From: JACKAQ01 sp965227145
Lineage (GTDB): Bacteria > Calditrichota > Calditrichia > RBG-13-44-9 > J075
Direction of reading: 5' to 3'
Length of the DNA stretch: 64,000 bases
NCBI GenBank assembly: GCA_965227145.1
Contig: OZ245730.1
Coordinates: 186,001-250,000, forward strand
Shown here: positions 45,271 through 54,359 of the stretch, in pieces
How the letters are laid out: every line of letters begins with the position of its first letter
Position numbering within the stretch: position 1 is the first letter of the stretch
The notes under the pieces: model-generated
Databases searched by the model: none
The model's input: the letters and a program-made list of their open reading frames with translations, nothing else
What the model was told of the DNA's origin: nothing
Position numbers and translations under genes: made by a program

Positions 45271-48200
45271 ATGAAGATAAAAGTATCATTAATGGTGTTT
45301 GGAATGCTCTGGTTCATTTCCACCGGGGTTCTTCTTGCAAGAGAAGTTCCTGGTCAGAAAGTTGGCCAGAAAATATCCAAAACCTCTCAGACAGAAGCAA
45401 TCATCACGATGTCCAACATTTCCAATTGGCAATATTGGATGCGGGTAGATGGTCGCTCTGCCCATACCCCGGATGACAACTCCGGTGGTATTTATCCTGC
45501 AAACACCGCAGCTGCAATTTATCAGGACGGTTTTGTATGGGGCGGTTTCGTAAATAACGATACCCGTAACCCTTCGGCTGTTAAACTCCGTGTCGGTGGT
45601 CAAACCTACCGTACCGGTTGTTTACCCGGACATATTATAACACCGGGAACAGCAACAACTGCGCCTGTTTTGGCAGATGCAAACGCTGCATACATCTACC
45701 GTATTCGTAAAGACTGGCAAAGTCTTTCCATCGGTGATGCATCTTTGATCAACGACGCTGCAAGCATTAATGAAGTTGCCGTCGGTGATGTAACAGAAGC
45801 CATGCAGCAAGAATTACTCGACGGATACGCCTGGGCCTGGAATAACTGGCCGGTAAATTTAGGCGCACCGACCGAAGATGACGGAACCCCCGGTATTGCC
45901 GGTGCAGATCAGGTTATCTGGTTTGTTGTTAACGACGGTAATGCTGAAACTCTGTATAACTCCCCGCCGATCGGTTTGGAACTTCAGGTTACGACCTGGG
46001 CTTACAACCAGCCCGGCGCACAGTTAGGTCAGGTAATTTTCAAGAAATACCAATTGATCAACAAATCCGGCTTCCAGATCGACTCGATGTTTGTTGGTCA
46101 GTGGTCTGACCCCGACGTCGGTATCTTTACAGACGATTTGGTCGGCTGCGATATTGATTTGAGCCTTGGCTTTGCTTTCAGCGGTAACCTGACAGACGGC
46201 GATTATGCCGCTTTCGGAATTCCCCCGGCAGCAGCCGGTTATGACTTCTTCCAGGGTCCGTTGCTGGATGGCGTTGCCGGTCAGGATTTGAACGGTAACG
46301 GTATCGACGATGCTGATGATTTCGGAACCTTTGGTCTCGAAGTTGTCGGACCTGGTAAAATCAACCTGCCGATGACCTCTTTCGGTTATTTTGCAGCAGG
46401 AACATCCATCGATGACCCGTCTTTTGACTATGACGGTACCCTCGAATGGTATAACCTGTTGAATGGTTATTTGCCGGAAGTTACCGTGCAGCCTTATACC
46501 GCAGTATTTGGCGCAAATGCCGGTGACGCGACCAAATTCCCGTTGGCTGGTGATGCAGTAAAACGTACCGGCGATATCGACGGATTCCTTATTCCGCCGG
46601 GTGACCGCCGGTTGGTATTGGCTTCCGGTCCGTTCACGATGCAGCCTGGCGATGTTCAGGAAATCGTGGTCGGCGTTGTTGGCGGTATTGTTGCACAAGC
46701 TGGTGGAAACAACCGTAACGCGGTTGCGCAAATGAAACTGAACGATGGTTTGGCACAGTTCCTGTTCAGCACAAACTTCGAAGGTATTCCGACGCCGCCT
46801 CCGGCACCGGATGTAAAAACAGCCGTAACCGAAAACGAAGTTATTTTGGAATGGGGTTCCAACACCACCCGTGTTGCCCAAACCGAAGCTGATGATCCGC
46901 AGTTGGGCTTTAATTTTGAAGGGTATAATGTTTATCAATTGCCCAACCCGACAGCCACAAAATCCCAGGCTGTAAAACTGTTGACATTTGACGTAAACAA
47001 TACAATTGACCAAATCACCCAAATTTCATTCTTGCCGGAATTTGGCGATCTGGTTGAAGTGCCGGTTCAAGCCGGAACCAACACCGGTATTCAGCGCTTT
47101 ACTACCATTACAACCGATGTATTCACAGGCAAACCGTTACACGCAGGAAACGAATACTATTTTGCGGTAACCGCCTATAATGCAAAAGACCTGGATGGCG
47201 ACGGAATCGTTGATACAGACGTTCCCGAATCATCCATCGAAAGCGCATTGAACGTGATTACAGTTGTTCCGCAAGGCAACAAGCCGGGCGTAAGAACCGG
47301 TGATGTTGGTGATTTGGCAGTATCCCAGGCTGCAGGTGCCAGCGATGGTGTTGTAAAATCCATCGTTATCAACCCCGCAGCAACAACTGGCGCCAAATAT
47401 GAAGTATTCTTCACCGAAAACAGTGGCGAAATTCTTTGGAACCTGCGCAATACTGCAACCGGAAACACAGTATTAAGCAACCAACCGCAAGTAGCAGATG
47501 TTGAAGCAACCCGTACCCAACCGATTGTTGACGGTTTGCAAGTACGCGTTGCCGGCCCTGCAGCAGGCGTAAAATCATCAGACATGTTTGAAACAGATGA
47601 TGCAGGCACCTGGGGCTGGGATATCCCGGCAGGTACCCGCCGCTTTACCTGGGCAGGTGCAGATGGTCTTGGATTCGAAGGTTTCCGTGGCGCTATCGGC
47701 TGGGCAAGCCCGGCAAGCGTGTTTGGTGCTGTAGACCAAAACTTGGTTGCACCTGCAGCCTCCCTCAAGAACGTATTGCTTGTTTTAGCTAACGTAGCAG
47801 ATGGAACAGTTAGCTATGATCCCGCATTCGATCAATCTGGTGGTGACCCGAACGTATCGTTTGGTTATCGCTGGTTGCGTGGTGCCGGTGCTGCACCTGC
47901 ATTGCCGGAGTTTGCACCGTACATCCTGAACACAGGTGGCGGATATGCATTCCAGGCTTTTGAGCGCAATGTTCCGTTGGCTGCATATGATGTTGATGAT
48001 CCTGAAAATCCCCGCCGTCTGCAAGTCGGTTTCCTGGAAAACAACCAGCCCGGCGGTTTGGTAGATGGTAAATGGTGGCCCGGTGACAACGGCTCGTTTG
48101 ATAACGTAGCTTCTTCCGGCCCGCGTGAATGGCTCTATATTATTGATGCCGATTACAGCGAAACGCCAACAGCCGAATACCAAACAGAATTGATTGGTGG

Positions 48201-48717
48201 AACAAATATTCCAATTATGTATTGGTTAGCTGTAAACCGTAGAGGAACTGTCCCATTCTCACCCGGCGGAACCGGCGAAGATCAGTTTGCGATCTTCCCC
48301 GGTAAAATCAACACGCCTAACGACGTGTTCGAATTTACAGCGCCTGGTGTAGTAAAAAGCGAAGATCTGGCCAAAGAGGATGTTGAAAACATTAACGTGT
48401 TCCCGAACCCGTATTATGCACAAAATCCTTCAGAAACCAGCCGCTTTAACCGTTTTGTAACCTTCACAAACTTGCCAGAAACCGGCAGTATTACGGTTCG
48501 TATTTTCTCGTTGTCCGGTGTTCAGGTACGTAAAATGACCGAAAGCGACAAAATTACGTCTGATAGCCAGTTTATGCGCTGGGACTTGCGTAACGAGTCC
48601 GGTCTGCCTGTTGCAAGCGGTATTTACATGGTTCACGTTGAAATGCCCGATCTGGGCGCAACCAAGGTCTTAAAAGTGTTTGTCGTTCAAGGCGAAGAAA
48701 TTTTGCAATATTTCTAA
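45271..48717 (+). CDS. large exported protein with FN3-like region and T9SS-type C-terminal domain
   Basis: The 1148-residue protein starts at an ATG preceded by AAGGAG, with a signal peptide (MKIKVSLMVFGMLWFISTGV). The first half is beta-rich and contains Asp-rich calcium-type loops such as QDLNGNGIDDADDFG near residue 350. An FN3-like segment follows near residues 510-660 (EVILEWGSNT, EYYFAVTAYNAKDLDGDGI). The C-terminal 95 residues begin at NINVFPNPYYAQNP and end in a FlgD-like beta fold, the sorting domain of Por-type secretion. It lies between a TonB receptor and a PorV-like protein and is likely surface-exposed, possibly the receptor's partner. No enzyme motif is evident. Confidence 0.8.
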   Translation: MKIKVSLMVFGMLWFISTGVLLAREVPGQKVGQKISKTSQTEAIITMSNISNWQYWMRVDGRSAHTPDDNSGGIYPANTAAAIYQDGFVWGGFVNNDTRNPSAVKLRVGGQTYRTGCLPGHIITPGTATTAPVLADANAAYIYRIRKDWQSLSIGDASLINDAASINEVAVGDVTEAMQQELLDGYAWAWNNWPVNLGAPTEDDGTPGIAGADQVIWFVVNDGNAETLYNSPPIGLELQVTTWAYNQPGAQLGQVIFKKYQLINKSGFQIDSMFVGQWSDPDVGIFTDDLVGCDIDLSLGFAFSGNLTDGDYAAFGIPPAAAGYDFFQGPLLDGVAGQDLNGNGIDDADDFGTFGLEVVGPGKINLPMTSFGYFAAGTSIDDPSFDYDGTLEWYNLLNGYLPEVTVQPYTAVFGANAGDATKFPLAGDAVKRTGDIDGFLIPPGDRRLVLASGPFTMQPGDVQEIVVGVVGGIVAQAGGNNRNAVAQMKLNDGLAQFLFSTNFEGIPTPPPAPDVKTAVTENEVILEWGSNTTRVAQTEADDPQLGFNFEGYNVYQLPNPTATKSQAVKLLTFDVNNTIDQITQISFLPEFGDLVEVPVQAGTNTGIQRFTTITTDVFTGKPLHAGNEYYFAVTAYNAKDLDGDGIVDTDVPESSIESALNVITVVPQGNKPGVRTGDVGDLAVSQAAGASDGVVKSIVINPAATTGAKYEVFFTENSGEILWNLRNTATGNTVLSNQPQVADVEATRTQPIVDGLQVRVAGPAAGVKSSDMFETDDAGTWGWDIPAGTRRFTWAGADGLGFEGFRGAIGWASPASVFGAVDQNLVAPAASLKNVLLVLANVADGTVSYDPAFDQSGGDPNVSFGYRWLRGAGAAPALPEFAPYILNTGGGYAFQAFERNVPLAAYDVDDPENPRRLQVGFLENNQPGGLVDGKWWPGDNGSFDNVASSGPREWLYIIDADYSETPTAEYQTELIGGTNIPIMYWLAVNRRGTVPFSPGGTGEDQFAIFPGKINTPNDVFEFTAPGVVKSEDLAKEDVENINVFPNPYYAQNPSETSRFNRFVTFTNLPETGSITVRIFSLSGVQVRKMTESDKITSDSQFMRWDLRNESGLPVASGIYMVHVEMPDLGATKVLKVFVVQGEEILQYF

Positions 48718-48792
48718 TCGTTGCATAATTTAAATCACTTAGAACGAAGCATTTTTAAAAACCTGTTATAGCAAATGATTAAAGGAGTAGAT

Positions 48793-49827
48793 ATGAAAAC
48801 AAGAAAGATGATTAGCATCATTGCACTCGCAGTGACTGCCTTCTTCTTAGGGGTATCCCCGCTGTATGGCGGCGACCCTGCCCGGATCGGAACTGCTGGT
48901 GGCGATCAATTGCTCGTTCCGGTTGGCGCTCGTGATTTAGGAATGGGCGGCTCCAACGTGGCATTCTCGTCCGGCTTAGATGCTATCTATTGGAACCCGG
49001 CAGGTTTTTCTTCACAGAAAAGCAATGCAATGGGTACCTTCTCAACAATGTCTGTTTTTAATGATGTCAACGTTAACTACCTTGCTTTGGGCTTCAACGC
49101 CGGCCGTATGGGCCATGTTGGGTTCAGCATCAAAGCATTTGATTTCGGCGACATTCCATTAACAACAAATGAAGACTATAATGGCTCCTCCGGAGCAACG
49201 TTTTCGCCTTCATTTATGACAATGGCTGTTACCTATTCCCGTAAAGTAAACGACGCCATTCAGGTGGGTATTACGGGTAAACTGGTAAACGAAAGCGTGC
49301 CGCGCGCCAGCGCCAGCGCATTCGCGTTTGATGTTGGTATTCAGTATCACGAACTGGGTGGTTTCAATGGCCTTTCCATGGGCTTGGTTGTAAAAAACAT
49401 TGGAACCAACTTGCAGTATGGCGGTTCGGCGTTCCTGATCCAGCAATCCGGAACCGGTGCAGCAAGCTTTGTGGAAATTCCCACAGCTTCGCATCAGTTA
49501 CCGGCAAACATTGAGTTGGGCGTTGGCTATCGCCGTGATATCAACGAGCAAAACAGCATCGTTTTTAACGGCAATTTTGTCAGCAATAACTTCGGTAACG
49601 ACGATTTCAAATTTGGTGCTGAATACGCTTATTCAGACCTGATTTTCCTGCGTGGCGGTTATTTGGCTACCCAGAAAATCGATTCCGAAGACCAGCTCTA
49701 TCGCTTTACCCTTGGTGTTGGCCTGAATTATAACTACGGTGGCACCAACCTCGCGTTAGACTATGCCTTCCGCGATTCCCAGTATTTCGATGGCAACAAC
49801 CTGTTCTCTTTGACGGTTGGATTCTAA
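48793..49827 (+). CDS. PorV/PorQ family outer-membrane protein
   Basis: I use ATG 48793, since AAAGGAG lies 6 nt upstream and inside the longer frame from 48775. The 344-residue protein has a signal peptide (IIALAVTAFFLGVSPLYGG). Its next segment, LVPVGARDLGMGGSNVAFS, and LDAIYWNPAGFS are typical of the PorV/FadL-like family. The protein ends in a barrel-like pattern (NLFSLTVGF). PorV proteins shuttle cargo with type IX sorting domains from the translocon to the surface. A cargo-like protein directly upstream fits that, although the component itself is not diagnostic of a full secretion system. Confidence 0.87.
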   Translation: MKTRKMISIIALAVTAFFLGVSPLYGGDPARIGTAGGDQLLVPVGARDLGMGGSNVAFSSGLDAIYWNPAGFSSQKSNAMGTFSTMSVFNDVNVNYLALGFNAGRMGHVGFSIKAFDFGDIPLTTNEDYNGSSGATFSPSFMTMAVTYSRKVNDAIQVGITGKLVNESVPRASASAFAFDVGIQYHELGGFNGLSMGLVVKNIGTNLQYGGSAFLIQQSGTGAASFVEIPTASHQLPANIELGVGYRRDINEQNSIVFNGNFVSNNFGNDDFKFGAEYAYSDLIFLRGGYLATQKIDSEDQLYRFTLGVGLNYNYGGTNLALDYAFRDSQYFDGNNLFSLTVGF

Positions 49828-49850
49828 TATCTGAAATACATTTTTTCTGC

Positions 49851-49886
49851 AAAAAGGCTGGCTTTTGCCAGCCTTTTTGTTTTTTG
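49851..49886 (+). terminator. intrinsic terminator after the receptor operon
   Basis: AAAAAGGCTGGC and GCCAGCCTTTTT form a perfect stem around TTTT, followed by GTTTTTT. It starts 24 bp after the PorV-like stop and closes the operon. Confidence 0.85.
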
Positions 49887-50058
49887 GTACAAACAGGAAA
49901 TCCCATAATTGGGGTATGGAATATCTCAACAAAATTGTTTAAATTGGTGCATTGTTGAGCGAATCGGCAGTTTGACGCTTCTCTCAAACGAATGGTTTAA
50001 GGCTTATTTTGAGTTGTTCATATTGTATCCGAATTAAACAATTAATCGAGGTGTTCCG

Positions 50059-51411
50059 TTGAAAAAAATATTAACTAAATTTATTTTTACATCAGTTATT
50101 ATTGCACTGTTTAGCCAAATCGCTGTTGCCAAAGATGTCCGGATGTTTCTGGATTTTGCCCGCTTCCGCTACGATGAACATCACACATATCTTGAAATTT
50201 ATTACATGCTCTATAATCTGGATCCCAACCAGGTGGATACCCGCGAGATCAATCTCGAATTCTATTTACAGGATATCTCGAAAGATTCGTTATTGGCGAA
50301 AAATAACCTGAAAGTTACAATGGAACCGCCGTCAGCAGCCGGAGATACCGGTATTCAGGGGAGCGTGATCAAAACGGTTTTGCCGGAGGGACGCTACAGC
50401 ATCAAAATGGTCCGGATGTCGGATGACAAAGCGATGGGTATCGATTCCTTATATCACGAATTTACTGCACCTACCTTCTCTAAAGAAAATAAAATCGTGT
50501 TAAGCGATATCGAATTGTGTTCCAATATTAAAACCGGCGCTGTAAATCGCAATGGGCTATTCTACAAAAATACCATGGAAGTTTACCCAAACCCGATGCG
50601 AATGTATAATGCGGAAACTCCCCGGCTCTTTTATTATCTCGAAATGTATAATTTGAAAAGTGAAGTTCCCGGCGCAAAAGTGGATATCGAAATTGCCATT
50701 GCCGATACCGATGGCAAAATTGTCGCAAACAAACGTTACAGTAAAAATCAGGCTCAGGAATCGGCTGTTGAAGTCGGCAGTTTTGATGTTTCCGATTACA
50801 AAAACGGATTATATACCCTTATTTATGCTGTTGTTGATAAAACTTCGAATTATTCGGTTTACACCCGGGCAAATTTTTACATCATGAAACCCGGACAAAC
50901 CGATCAGGAATTCCTGACCCTTTTCCCGCAAAGCGAGTTTGCAACCGCAGCCGAAGCCGAACTGGACGAAATGTTTGATCAGGCACGGTATATTGCAAAT
51001 AAAGAAGAAGTGCAAATTTATCAAAGCCTCGATACGGTTGAATCCAAACGCATGTTTCTTTTCCGGTTTTGGGCAGACCGTGAACAAGAGAGCCCAGGCT
51101 TACGGCACGAATATTATGCCCGTGTCGCTTACGCAAATGATTTATACGCATTTTCCACACTCGACGGCTGGGAATCGGATCGCGGTAGAATTTACGTTAA
51201 ATATGGCGAGCCAAATCAAATCGATCGTCAGCCCAATAGCCGGGAATATCGCCCCTACATCGTCTGGTTCTATCACAATCTGGATGGCGGCGCCAGATTC
51301 CTGTTTATTGACGAATCCGGTTTCGGCGATTACCGGTTGGTTAGTTCCACCCTCCGTGGTGAAATTTACGACGCCAGCTATGACGATTTGTTATTAAACT
51401 CTCAACCGTAA
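50059..51411 (+). CDS. GWxTD domain-containing exported protein (second copy)
   Basis: The 450-residue protein begins at a TTG with CGAGGTG upstream and has a signal peptide (KKILTKFIFTSVIIALFSQI, cleavage near AVA). Beta-sandwich-like domains fill the middle. The C-terminal GWxTD domain has FLFRFWADREQESPGLRHEY near residue 335 and GWESDRGRIYVKYGEPNQID near residue 375. It differs from the copy at 40171 in sequence but shares its architecture. It lies between two intrinsic terminators and forms its own unit. The function is unknown; position suggests a link to the neighbouring receptor/PorV locus. Confidence 0.87.
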   Translation: MKKILTKFIFTSVIIALFSQIAVAKDVRMFLDFARFRYDEHHTYLEIYYMLYNLDPNQVDTREINLEFYLQDISKDSLLAKNNLKVTMEPPSAAGDTGIQGSVIKTVLPEGRYSIKMVRMSDDKAMGIDSLYHEFTAPTFSKENKIVLSDIELCSNIKTGAVNRNGLFYKNTMEVYPNPMRMYNAETPRLFYYLEMYNLKSEVPGAKVDIEIAIADTDGKIVANKRYSKNQAQESAVEVGSFDVSDYKNGLYTLIYAVVDKTSNYSVYTRANFYIMKPGQTDQEFLTLFPQSEFATAAEAELDEMFDQARYIANKEEVQIYQSLDTVESKRMFLFRFWADREQESPGLRHEYYARVAYANDLYAFSTLDGWESDRGRIYVKYGEPNQIDRQPNSREYRPYIVWFYHNLDGGARFLFIDESGFGDYRLVSSTLRGEIYDASYDDLLLNSQP

Positions 51412-51453
51412 TTTGTGTAACCTGTTGATTATGTTGTAAATCTGCGATACATT

Positions 51454-51496
51454 GAAAGTCCACCCAAAGCAGGCGCTTTCCGGTGGACTTTTTTTT
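51454..51496 (+). terminator. intrinsic terminator after the second GWxTD gene
   Basis: AAAGTCCACC pairs with GGTGGACTTT around a loop that itself has complementary AAAGC/GCTTT arms, followed by a T-run. It lies 43 bp after the stop codon. Confidence 0.8.
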
Positions 51497-51532
51497 GATC
51501 ACTGAAACGGCAACGAAAAAGGGTAATCGTTT

Positions 51533-52648
51533 ATGACAGTACAGCAGCAATTTGTTCGGTTTTTGGCAATTTTTATTTCTGGTATGATAATCGTAAGCTG
51601 CGGCAGTTTCGATTCATCCAAAGAAACGATGTTCCGTAGCGATTTGCAAAACACGGGTGTCATTAAAAACCAATCCCCGATCAATAAACGCCCAAAGCTG
51701 AAATGGGAATTTAAAACGACCGACTGGATTTTTGCATCGCCGGTTATCGCAAATAATAAAATTTTGGTACCGGTAACCAATGGTCAGTTTTTTGCGCTGG
51801 ACATGAACAGCGAGAAAATATGGGAATATCGCGCAAATGGAACGCTGTATTCCACACCCGCTGTCGTTGAAAATATGGTTTACATCGGAACGATGGAAGG
51901 CCGGATGATTTGCATCGATATAGAAAACGGACAGGAAGTCTGGCAAACCGCAACAGAAGGCAAAGAAGGCATTTATGCCTCTCCCAAAATTGTTGGAAAA
52001 ACAGTGTATTACGCCAGTAGTGACGGCCATTACTATGCGTTAAACCGGGAATCCGGCGAAGTTTTTTGGCGGGTCGATACCGGCGCAAAAATCTACGGAA
52101 CACCAGCAATCAGCGGTAACAACGCGTTTATCACCAACGAGGATGGCTGGTTATTTTGCGTTGATCTGCAATCCGGCAAAGAAAAATGGAAAAAACAGTT
52201 CTCCGGAAATATTCTGGGATCGCCAGCGCTGACAGATACGCTGTTGGTTTTTGGCGGCATGAACGGCAGCATATATTGCCTCAGCCAAAATAGCGGCGAA
52301 ACCGTTTGGCAGTTTGGCACCGGACACGCCGTTTCCACTGCACCGGTGATCAGCGACGGCACGGTTTACATCGGTAGTTGGGACACTCATTTTTATGCCC
52401 TGAATCTGGAAACCGGTGTCCGGAAATGGCAATTTGAATGTGAAGATCAGATTTTGGGCTCCGCCGCGCTGGTCGCAAATGTTCTCTATTTTGGTGATAA
52501 AGGCGGCAATGTTTACGCGTTGGACGCCCGAAACGGATTGGAATATTGGCGATTTAAAGCAGAATTCAGCGTTTCCTGCACGCCGCTGGTCCACGATGGC
52601 GTAATTTATTTCGGCAGCCAGGATCGCAAGTTATACGCATTGCAATAA
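51533..52648 (+). CDS. PQQ-type beta-propeller repeat lipoprotein
   Basis: The 371-residue protein has a lipoprotein signal (lipobox VSC, Cys near residue 23). About seven to eight repeats follow with phrases such as LDMNSEKIWEYRANG, IDIENGQEVWQTATE and LNLETGVRKWQFECE, the PQQ-like propeller pattern of G-x-x-x-W motifs. It is not a full quinoprotein dehydrogenase: length and lack of a heme domain resemble BamB-like or accessory propellers. It is followed after 4 bp by a multiheme cytochrome gene, so it likely works in the same periplasmic electron-transfer system. Cofactor binding is not shown. Confidence 0.85.
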   Translation: MTVQQQFVRFLAIFISGMIIVSCGSFDSSKETMFRSDLQNTGVIKNQSPINKRPKLKWEFKTTDWIFASPVIANNKILVPVTNGQFFALDMNSEKIWEYRANGTLYSTPAVVENMVYIGTMEGRMICIDIENGQEVWQTATEGKEGIYASPKIVGKTVYYASSDGHYYALNRESGEVFWRVDTGAKIYGTPAISGNNAFITNEDGWLFCVDLQSGKEKWKKQFSGNILGSPALTDTLLVFGGMNGSIYCLSQNSGETVWQFGTGHAVSTAPVISDGTVYIGSWDTHFYALNLETGVRKWQFECEDQILGSAALVANVLYFGDKGGNVYALDARNGLEYWRFKAEFSVSCTPLVHDGVIYFGSQDRKLYALQ

Positions 52649-52652
52649 CCCG

Positions 52653-54359
52653 ATGACACAAATTTTGAAATCAAAAGTATTACGCAAACGGATCGCTGAA
52701 TTTTTTGCAGCAACCTTGCTATGTTTTGGTAATACGCTGTTTGCGTCGACTCAGTCGCCGGACTCGCTGATCGCGGAACTGGGTTGCGCGGGCTGTCACG
52801 CCAATTTGCCCGCAACACATCTGACAGCGCAAATTCCGGATCTGAGCTTTGCCGGACTGCGATACCAACCTGCCTATTTGTTTGAATATCTGCAAAATCC
52901 CCAAAAAATACGGAAGCACATCGGAAATTCCCGAATGCCCGATTTTCACCTGCAACCCGATGAGGCATTGGCGCTCACCCTTTTTTTGAGCGAACAGCAA
53001 TTTGCCCCGCAGAGCGCCCGGGAAATTCCCGCAACGCTCCAAAAATGGGAAAATCCGGCTGTCGAAATTCCCGAAATCGATCAAAAAATTCGTAATGAAT
53101 ACGCCTGTTTGAGCTGCCACAGTTTCAACGGTGCGGGTGAACAGATTTCCGTAGATTTGGCAACTATCGGGTACCGGCTAAAACCGGAATTTGTGCAACA
53201 ATATCTCGCATCGCCGGCGGTTTTTGGCATTGCCGCAGCGGTGATGCCGCCCCAATTTTTTGCGCCGGAAAATGCATTCGAACCGCGTTATCCCGATGCT
53301 GCCATCCGCGTTCAAAATCTGACCGCATTTTTGATGGCAACCGGAAAAGAACAGCGCAGCAAAATGGAACAGGTTTTTGCTGCCGCAAAAGAAAAATTTC
53401 CGGCGGCAACGACTGCAATCGGCGAAGCGATTTTCCGTTCCCAACAGTGTGTTGGCTGCCATAACCATTCGCAAATTTCTGCACCAAATCGGCAACTGGC
53501 ACCGGATTTAACAGGAATTGGCGATCGGGTTCAACCGGAATGGTTGGAAGAATATCTGAAAAAATCGCACGCGATTCGCCCGTTCGGATACCAGCCGGGG
53601 AGCGGCAGCCGAATGCCGGATTTCCGGTTGACAGATGCGGAAGCCGAAACTATCGCGGCGTATTTGCTGACCGCAAAATTGTCCCGACAATTGCCAGAAA
53701 TCCCTTTTGAAATTGTGCCGCTTTCGGGTTTTTCGATGAATAAAACCACCCAATTGCTGAATGAAAGGCTGCCCTGCATCGGTTGCCACACCATCGGTGA
53801 AACCGGCGGGAACATCGGCCCAAACCTGAATTCGGTGAACCGGCGATTGACGCCCGATTACCTCTGGGCAATTATTTCCGATCCGCAAGCCGTGCTGCCT
53901 CACAACCTCATGCCCAAAATTCCCATGCCGGAAAGCTGGCGACAGCAGATTTTTAAATATTTGCGCCAGCAAAATGATGCGGCAAATTCCGCAGAAACGG
54001 CGTATTTATCGCTGGTCAACCATCCGGTTACACTGCCCGGTGACATGCAAAATCCCGCTGTGCTGTACGCTCAAATGTGCGGCATCTGCCACGGCGAAAC
54101 CGGCGACGGCAACGGCTACAACGCCCGCTATTTGCCCGTTCCACCCACGGTTCACAGCGATTCCGTTTACATGTCCACCCGGCAGGATGCCGCGTTGTAT
54201 GATGGCATCGCTGCCGGTGGCTTTGTAATGAATCGCAGCCACGCCATGCCGCCGTTTCTGGAAACATTAACGAAATCGCAAATTGCCGATTTGGTGAAAT
54301 ATATGCGTAAATTATGCAATTGCGAAGCTCCGGGCTGGTCGCGGGATGGCAGCCGATGA
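52653..54359 (+). CDS. penta-heme cytochrome c built from five cytochrome c modules
   Basis: The 568-residue exported protein has five CxxCH heme sites: CAGCH near residue 45, CLSCH at 152, CVGCH at 266, CIGCH at 375 and CGICH at 476. Each is followed by a likely distal Met (SRMPDF at 95, AVMPP at 198, SRMPDF at 321, LMPKIPMP at 420, AMPPF at 532). This indicates five monoheme cytochrome c domains in a row, the last most like a classic class I domain. An N-terminal hydrophobic stretch acts as signal peptide. It follows the propeller lipoprotein by 4 bp, and its stop overlaps the next cytochrome start. It probably carries electrons between a donor complex and the octaheme protein. Confidence 0.92.
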   Translation: MTQILKSKVLRKRIAEFFAATLLCFGNTLFASTQSPDSLIAELGCAGCHANLPATHLTAQIPDLSFAGLRYQPAYLFEYLQNPQKIRKHIGNSRMPDFHLQPDEALALTLFLSEQQFAPQSAREIPATLQKWENPAVEIPEIDQKIRNEYACLSCHSFNGAGEQISVDLATIGYRLKPEFVQQYLASPAVFGIAAAVMPPQFFAPENAFEPRYPDAAIRVQNLTAFLMATGKEQRSKMEQVFAAAKEKFPAATTAIGEAIFRSQQCVGCHNHSQISAPNRQLAPDLTGIGDRVQPEWLEEYLKKSHAIRPFGYQPGSGSRMPDFRLTDAEAETIAAYLLTAKLSRQLPEIPFEIVPLSGFSMNKTTQLLNERLPCIGCHTIGETGGNIGPNLNSVNRRLTPDYLWAIISDPQAVLPHNLMPKIPMPESWRQQIFKYLRQQNDAANSAETAYLSLVNHPVTLPGDMQNPAVLYAQMCGICHGETGDGNGYNARYLPVPPTVHSDSVYMSTRQDAALYDGIAAGGFVMNRSHAMPPFLETLTKSQIADLVKYMRKLCNCEAPGWSRDGSR

